Below, piece by piece: positions 60,852 to 64,000 of a stretch of 64,000 nt of DNA. The stretch is from JANPCX01 sp966211815 (GTDB taxonomy: Bacteria > Pseudomonadota > Gammaproteobacteria > Burkholderiales > Burkholderiaceae_C). The stretch's first letter is position 1; every line of letters starts with the position of its first letter. The notes beneath the pieces are model-generated. The model did no database searches, was not told where the DNA came from, and saw only the letters and a program-made list of their open reading frames with translations. The DNA is taken from NCBI GenBank assembly GCA_966211815.1, contig CBIHOD010000004.1:1-64000 (forward strand), given 5' to 3'. The translations under genes were made by a program, and so were the position numbers.

Positions 60852-61963
60852 TTCGCCATCTCCTGGGTCACCACATCGATCATCTCGGCCATCAATTCGA
60901 AGGCCGGCGGGTCCACGACCTGGGTCACGCGCTCTTCCACCGCCAGGCCGGTGGTGGCCACGGCCTGCATGAAGAGCGGGGCGTCGGGCACCCGCAGGCC
61001 GTATTCCACCGCGATGCGCTGCAGGGCCGGGTCGCCGCCGAGCAGGTCGGCCAGGGACCGGGCGCGCGCGTTGGCGGCCACGAAGACCAGCTTGTTGATG
61101 ATGGTGGGCTGCGGGTAGATCAGGACCATGTCGGCCCCCAGCGATTTCTTGGACAGCGCATGCGCCACCATCTGGTATTCGTAGATGAAGGCCAGCGGCG
61201 TCTTGCCCGGCCCGAGGGTGAGGTAGTCCTCGAAGTTGCCGTTGACGTAGTTTTCCTGGTAGCCCTGGCGTTTGAACAGCTCGGCCAGCCTGGCCGCCAG
61301 CGCGGCGGCGGTCGCGCGGTCGCTGACCACTTCGCCGTTCAGGGCCTGGCTGGTCAGCGCCAGGTACATCGCCGCGGAATTGCTGCGCCGCACGTCGGTG
61401 GTCGACACCAGCACGCTGCGCGACACGTTGTAGGCCTTGGACGACTGCAGCTCGCTCCATTTCTTCTTGGCGAGCATCAGCTGGGTGAGCTTGGCCATGT
61501 CCAGGCCGTAGGTGCGCTCGCCGATCTTGGTGGCGATGCCGTTGGCCACCAGGATCTGCGCCACCGGCTGCCAGCTGGCGATGACCAGCGGCGTGTGGAA
61601 GGGCGAGCTCGGCGTCACGGCCACATTGGCCTTGCGGGCGGCGTCGGCGATCTGGTTGCCGGCGACGACGCCCGAGGCGAACATGAAGTCGGGCATGCTG
61701 CCAGCGGCCACCTTGCCCGCCATGTCGCGGCTGCCCACCCGCGCCACCGCCACCGGCAAGCGCTTGTCGGCCAGGATGCGCTGCACCCGCTCGTCCTTGA
61801 AGAAGGGTTCCACGTCCACCGCCACCAGGCCCTTGAGGGGCTCGGTGGACGCGGCCTCCTGCGCCTGCACCGCCGCTTGCTGCCTGCGCAGCGCGAAGAA
61901 CAGCGCCGCGCCGAACACGGCCAGCAGGACCAGGGTGAGCGCGATCTTCTTCAACTGAGGCAT
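60848..61963 (-). CDS. Periplasmic solute-binding-like protein with membrane anchor
   Basis: 371 residues. An N-terminal hydrophobic segment (about 7-26, LTLVLLAVFGAALFFAL) anchors it; no lipobox. The remainder is a type 2 binding-protein-like fold (PDFMFASGVVAGNQIADAA, TPLAFIYEYQMVAHALS, VLIYPQPTI). It is paralogous in fold to the first half of the vWA fusion encoded next, with which it overlaps by 4 bases. Ligand unknown; no transporter genes accompany it. Confidence 0.8.
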   Translation of the reverse strand: MPQLKKIALTLVLLAVFGAALFFALRRQQAAVQAQEAASTEPLKGLVAVDVEPFFKDERVQRILADKRLPVAVARVGSRDMAGKVAAGSMPDFMFASGVVAGNQIADAARKANVAVTPSSPFHTPLVIASWQPVAQILVANGIATKIGERTYGLDMAKLTQLMLAKKKWSELQSSKAYNVSRSVLVSTTDVRRSNSAAMYLALTSQALNGEVVSDRATAAALAARLAELFKRQGYQENYVNGNFEDYLTLGPGKTPLAFIYEYQMVAHALSKKSLGADMVLIYPQPTIINKLVFVAANARARSLADLLGGDPALQRIAVEYGLRVPDAPLFMQAVATTGLAVEERVTQVVDPPAFELMAEMIDVVTQEMAK

Positions 61964-61990
61964 GTTGTTGCGACGAGCGGCGGCCCCCGA

Positions 61991-62515
61991 TCATCCCAGC
62001 TTTTTCATGCCGCGGCGGTAACGCGCCGCGTTCTCGACATAGTGGGCGGCGTTGCGCTTCAGGCCTTCGACCTGCTCGGGCGTCAGGGTGCGGATCGCCT
62101 TGGCGGGCGCGCCGACGATCAGCGAACCGTCGGGGAATTCCTTGCCCTCGGTGACCAGGGCGCCGGCGCCCACCAGGCAGTTCCTGCCGATCCTGGCGCC
62201 ATTGAGCACCACGGCCTGGATGCCGATGAGGGAGCCGTCGCCGACCGTGCAACCGTGCAGCGTGGCCTGGTGGCCGATGGTGACGCCCTCGCCGATGCTG
62301 ACCGGGAAACCCATGTCGGAGTGGATCACCACCGCGTCCTGGACATTGCTGCCGCGGCCCACCCGCAGGGGCTCGTTGTCGCCGCGCAGCACGGCGCCGA
62401 ACCACACGCTCGTGTCCTCGGCCAGTTCGACCAGTCCGATCACCTCGGCGCTTTCCGCCACCCAGGCTGACCCCGCCAACGCGGGCACGTGTTCGTCGAG
62501 CTGGTAGATCGCCAT
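61991..62515 (-). CDS. Gamma-carbonic anhydrase family protein
   Basis: 174 residues, left-handed beta-helix hexapeptide repeats (IGRNCLVGAG, VGDGSLIGI) with metal-binding His in VIHSDMGF and TIGHQATLHG. YrdA/PaaY-type members; carbonic anhydrase activity is not proven in many. Ends 27 bases before the binding-protein gene and so is probably the first of the leftward run. Confidence 0.93.
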   Translation of the reverse strand: MAIYQLDEHVPALAGSAWVAESAEVIGLVELAEDTSVWFGAVLRGDNEPLRVGRGSNVQDAVVIHSDMGFPVSIGEGVTIGHQATLHGCTVGDGSLIGIQAVVLNGARIGRNCLVGAGALVTEGKEFPDGSLIVGAPAKAIRTLTPEQVEGLKRNAAHYVENAARYRRGMKKLG

Positions 62516-62597
62516 CTTCTGTGATTCCTTAAGAGGTTCCTTGGGCCGCCGCGCCGCCTCGTGGGCCGCGCGCCGTCGCGAGCCGATAATTCTAAGG

Positions 62598-63461
62598 ATG
62601 CCCCCTGCCCCGCCGCCCGAAACCCTCCCGCCGCAAGAGGCCGCACCGGCCGGCCGGCCACCCAGCTTGCGGGCACGGGCGCTTGAGATCCTGCGTCTGG
62701 GCGATCCGCTGGAAAAGGCCGCGCAGGCCAGGCGGCTGATGGAGCGCGGCGGCGACCACGCCGTGGACCCTTCGGAGACGCTGCCCGAGCCGGCCGACAT
62801 CCCCGGCCGCCCTGCGCGGCCGCGGCTGGTCTCGCCCAAGGAAGTGCCGGCGCGCTCGCCGTTTACGCCCGAGGGCCGCGCGGCGCTGCTGCATTCGATC
62901 GCCCACATCGAGTTCAACGCCATCAACCTGGCGCTGGACGCGGTGTGGCGCTTCCCCGGCATGCCCGGGGCGTACTACCTGGACTGGCTGCGCGTGGCCG
63001 CCGAGGAGGCCCTGCACTTCAGCCTGCTGCGCGAACACTTGCTGACGCTGGGCGCGGACTACGGCGACTTCGACGCCCACGACGGCCTGTGGCTGATGAC
63101 CCAGGCCACCGCCGGCGACGTCACCGCCCGCATGGCCCTGGTGCCGCGCACGCTGGAGGCAAGGGGACTGGACGCCACGCCGCCCATCCAGGCCAAGCTG
63201 CGGCGTGCCGGCGACCTGCGGGCGGTGGAGATCCTGGACGTGATCCTGCGGGACGAAGTCGGCCACGTCGCCATCGGCAACCACTGGTACCGCTGGCTGT
63301 GCGGCCGCGACGGGCAGGACGCCGAAGCGCTCTACCCCCGGCTGGTGGAAAAGTATTTCGCGCCGAGGCAGCGGCCGCCGTTCAACCTGCAAGCCCGGCG
63401 CGCGGCGGGCTTCAGCGAGGCGGAGCTGCAGGCGCTGGGCATGGGCCGCCCGGCGGGCTGA
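62598..63461 (+). CDS. Ferritin-like DUF455 protein
   Basis: 287 residues. Di-iron ferritin-like helices: HIEFNAINLALDAVWRF, AAEEALHFSLLREHL and RDEVGHVAIGNHWYRWL with Glu/His ligands. DUF455 proteins are related to MiaE-like hydroxylases; no reaction is known. The N-terminal 60 residues are Pro/Arg-rich. ATG at 62598 follows TAAGG. Divergent from the carbonic anhydrase gene. Confidence 0.88.
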   Translation: MPPAPPPETLPPQEAAPAGRPPSLRARALEILRLGDPLEKAAQARRLMERGGDHAVDPSETLPEPADIPGRPARPRLVSPKEVPARSPFTPEGRAALLHSIAHIEFNAINLALDAVWRFPGMPGAYYLDWLRVAAEEALHFSLLREHLLTLGADYGDFDAHDGLWLMTQATAGDVTARMALVPRTLEARGLDATPPIQAKLRRAGDLRAVEILDVILRDEVGHVAIGNHWYRWLCGRDGQDAEALYPRLVEKYFAPRQRPPFNLQARRAAGFSEAELQALGMGRPAG

Positions 63462-63536
63462 AGCTGGTCGTCGAAGCGGCGGGGACTGTCGAAAGGCTTT
63501 GAGGCTCGGTCGTGAAAAGGAATCTGTTCGCCCCTG

Positions 63537-63622
63537 CCCCTCACCCCAACCCTCTCCCCCGTGCCGGGGGCGAGGGAGTTCTTGCTCCCTCTCCCGCTTG
63601 CGGGAGAGGGCCGGGGTGAGGG
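63537..63622. repeat. Palindromic repeat, second locus
   Basis: CCCCTCACCCCAACCCTCTC at the left and GAGAGGGCCGGGGTGAGGG at the right end, enclosing CCCCCGTGCCGGGGG and CTCTCCCGCTTGCGGGAGA hairpins. It matches the outer parts of the array at 21593-21836. Confidence 0.85.
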
Positions 63623-63694
63623 TTCGCGCGTGCCGCCGAGCTTGCCGCGAACCGTGGGGCCCGAACGAAGGGCGGGTGAAGCCCCACCGCCGCC

Positions 63695-64000
63695 TCAGTT
63701 GTGGATGTAACGCTCGAACACCGGGCTGAAGTCGCGGCGGTGGAAGCGGTCGAGCGTGGTGGCGTTCAGGGCGTCCAGGATGGCGTTGAAGTTCTGCACC
63801 AGCGCGCCTTCGCCCTGCACCGCGCCGATCTTGTACATCGAGCCCAGCGCCGCCAGGCTATGCATCGCATTCTCGCGCGCGAGGGCGTCGCGCCGCTGCA
63901 GCTTGCCGATGGTGATCAGCGCCTTGTAGATGTCCTTGAGCGGCTCCAGGAAATTCTTGCGCACGTCGATGTTGAAAGCCGTCCTGTCGCCGATGGTGAA
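63695..64000 (-). CDS. Hypothetical protein, C-terminal part (cut by the window end)
   Basis: About 101 residues of the end are visible, open to the window edge; the GTG at 63964 is internal. All-helical, no recognised motif (FTIGDRTAFNIDVRKNFLEP..., ending FSPVFERYIHN). Function unknown. Confidence 0.7.
   Translation of the reverse strand, partial: FTIGDRTAFNIDVRKNFLEPLKDIYKALITIGKLQRRDALARENAMHSLAALGSMYKIGAVQGEGALVQNFNAILDALNATTLDRFHRRDFSPVFERYIHN

Overview
The window is very GC-rich, densely coded chromosomal DNA. Gene content and order (xseB-ispA-dxs, an APS-reductase type cys operon with DUF934, a phasin, Ppk1/Ppx, CobA) point to a betaproteobacterium of the order Burkholderiales, most likely Comamonadaceae. 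I see no prophage, integrase, plasmid replication gene or CRISPR array. Protein names rest on motif recognition, not on database searches.

Layout. 0-11 kb: the end of a FixL/FixJ-type two-component pair, folD, an M3 oligopeptidase, an exported DUF4124-glutaredoxin protein, and a leftward series (MFS transporter, rmuC, 2-hydroxyacid dehydrogenase, nitroreductase, histone-deacetylase-like hydrolase). 11-13 kb: a phasin gene whose promoter is flanked by two copies of one palindrome, convergent with a patatin-like lipoprotein. 13-21 kb: assimilatory sulfate reduction (cysI, DUF934, cysH, cysD, cysN), then cobA for siroheme, ferredoxin and a ferredoxin-NADP+ reductase-like flavoprotein; together these could take sulfate to sulfide without a CysJ flavoprotein. 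22.7-34.8 kb: a 12-kb co-directional envelope-stress locus (DUF2170, PspA, a putative double ribbon-helix-helix protein, YqiJ, YqiK flotillin, TerB-like, zinc ribbon, giant AAA ATPase, phospholipase D, CorA-like). 34.9-37.5 kb: a TPP riboswitch in front of a TonB-dependent receptor, then tRNA-Asn. 37.6-42.4 kb: a MerR regulator divergent from a methyltransferase, an aminotransferase, a VOC protein and an HD-GYP protein. 43-46 kb: xseB-ispA-dxs. 46-51 kb: a Rieske oxygenase, an EamA transporter whose 3' end lies inside a 270-bp nested-palindrome element, a sulfurtransferase, UspA and a dienelactone hydrolase. 51-62.5 kb: ppx convergent with a nine-gene leftward run (gamma carbonic anhydrase, binding protein, binding protein-vWA fusion, XpaC-like, TelA, Hsp33, CopD-like, Ppk1, SixA). 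The end holds a ferritin-like DUF455 protein and a cut gene.

The two stress loci (Psp/YqiK/TerB/ATPase/PLD at 22.7-34.8 kb and TelA/XpaC/vWA/Hsp33/polyphosphate at 53-62 kb) are the most unusual parts. Both contain families linked by earlier comparative genomics to Psp and Ter (tellurite/envelope) stress systems, but the exact assemblies here look little characterised. The window is also rich in short palindromic repeats, one of which is translated as part of CysN.
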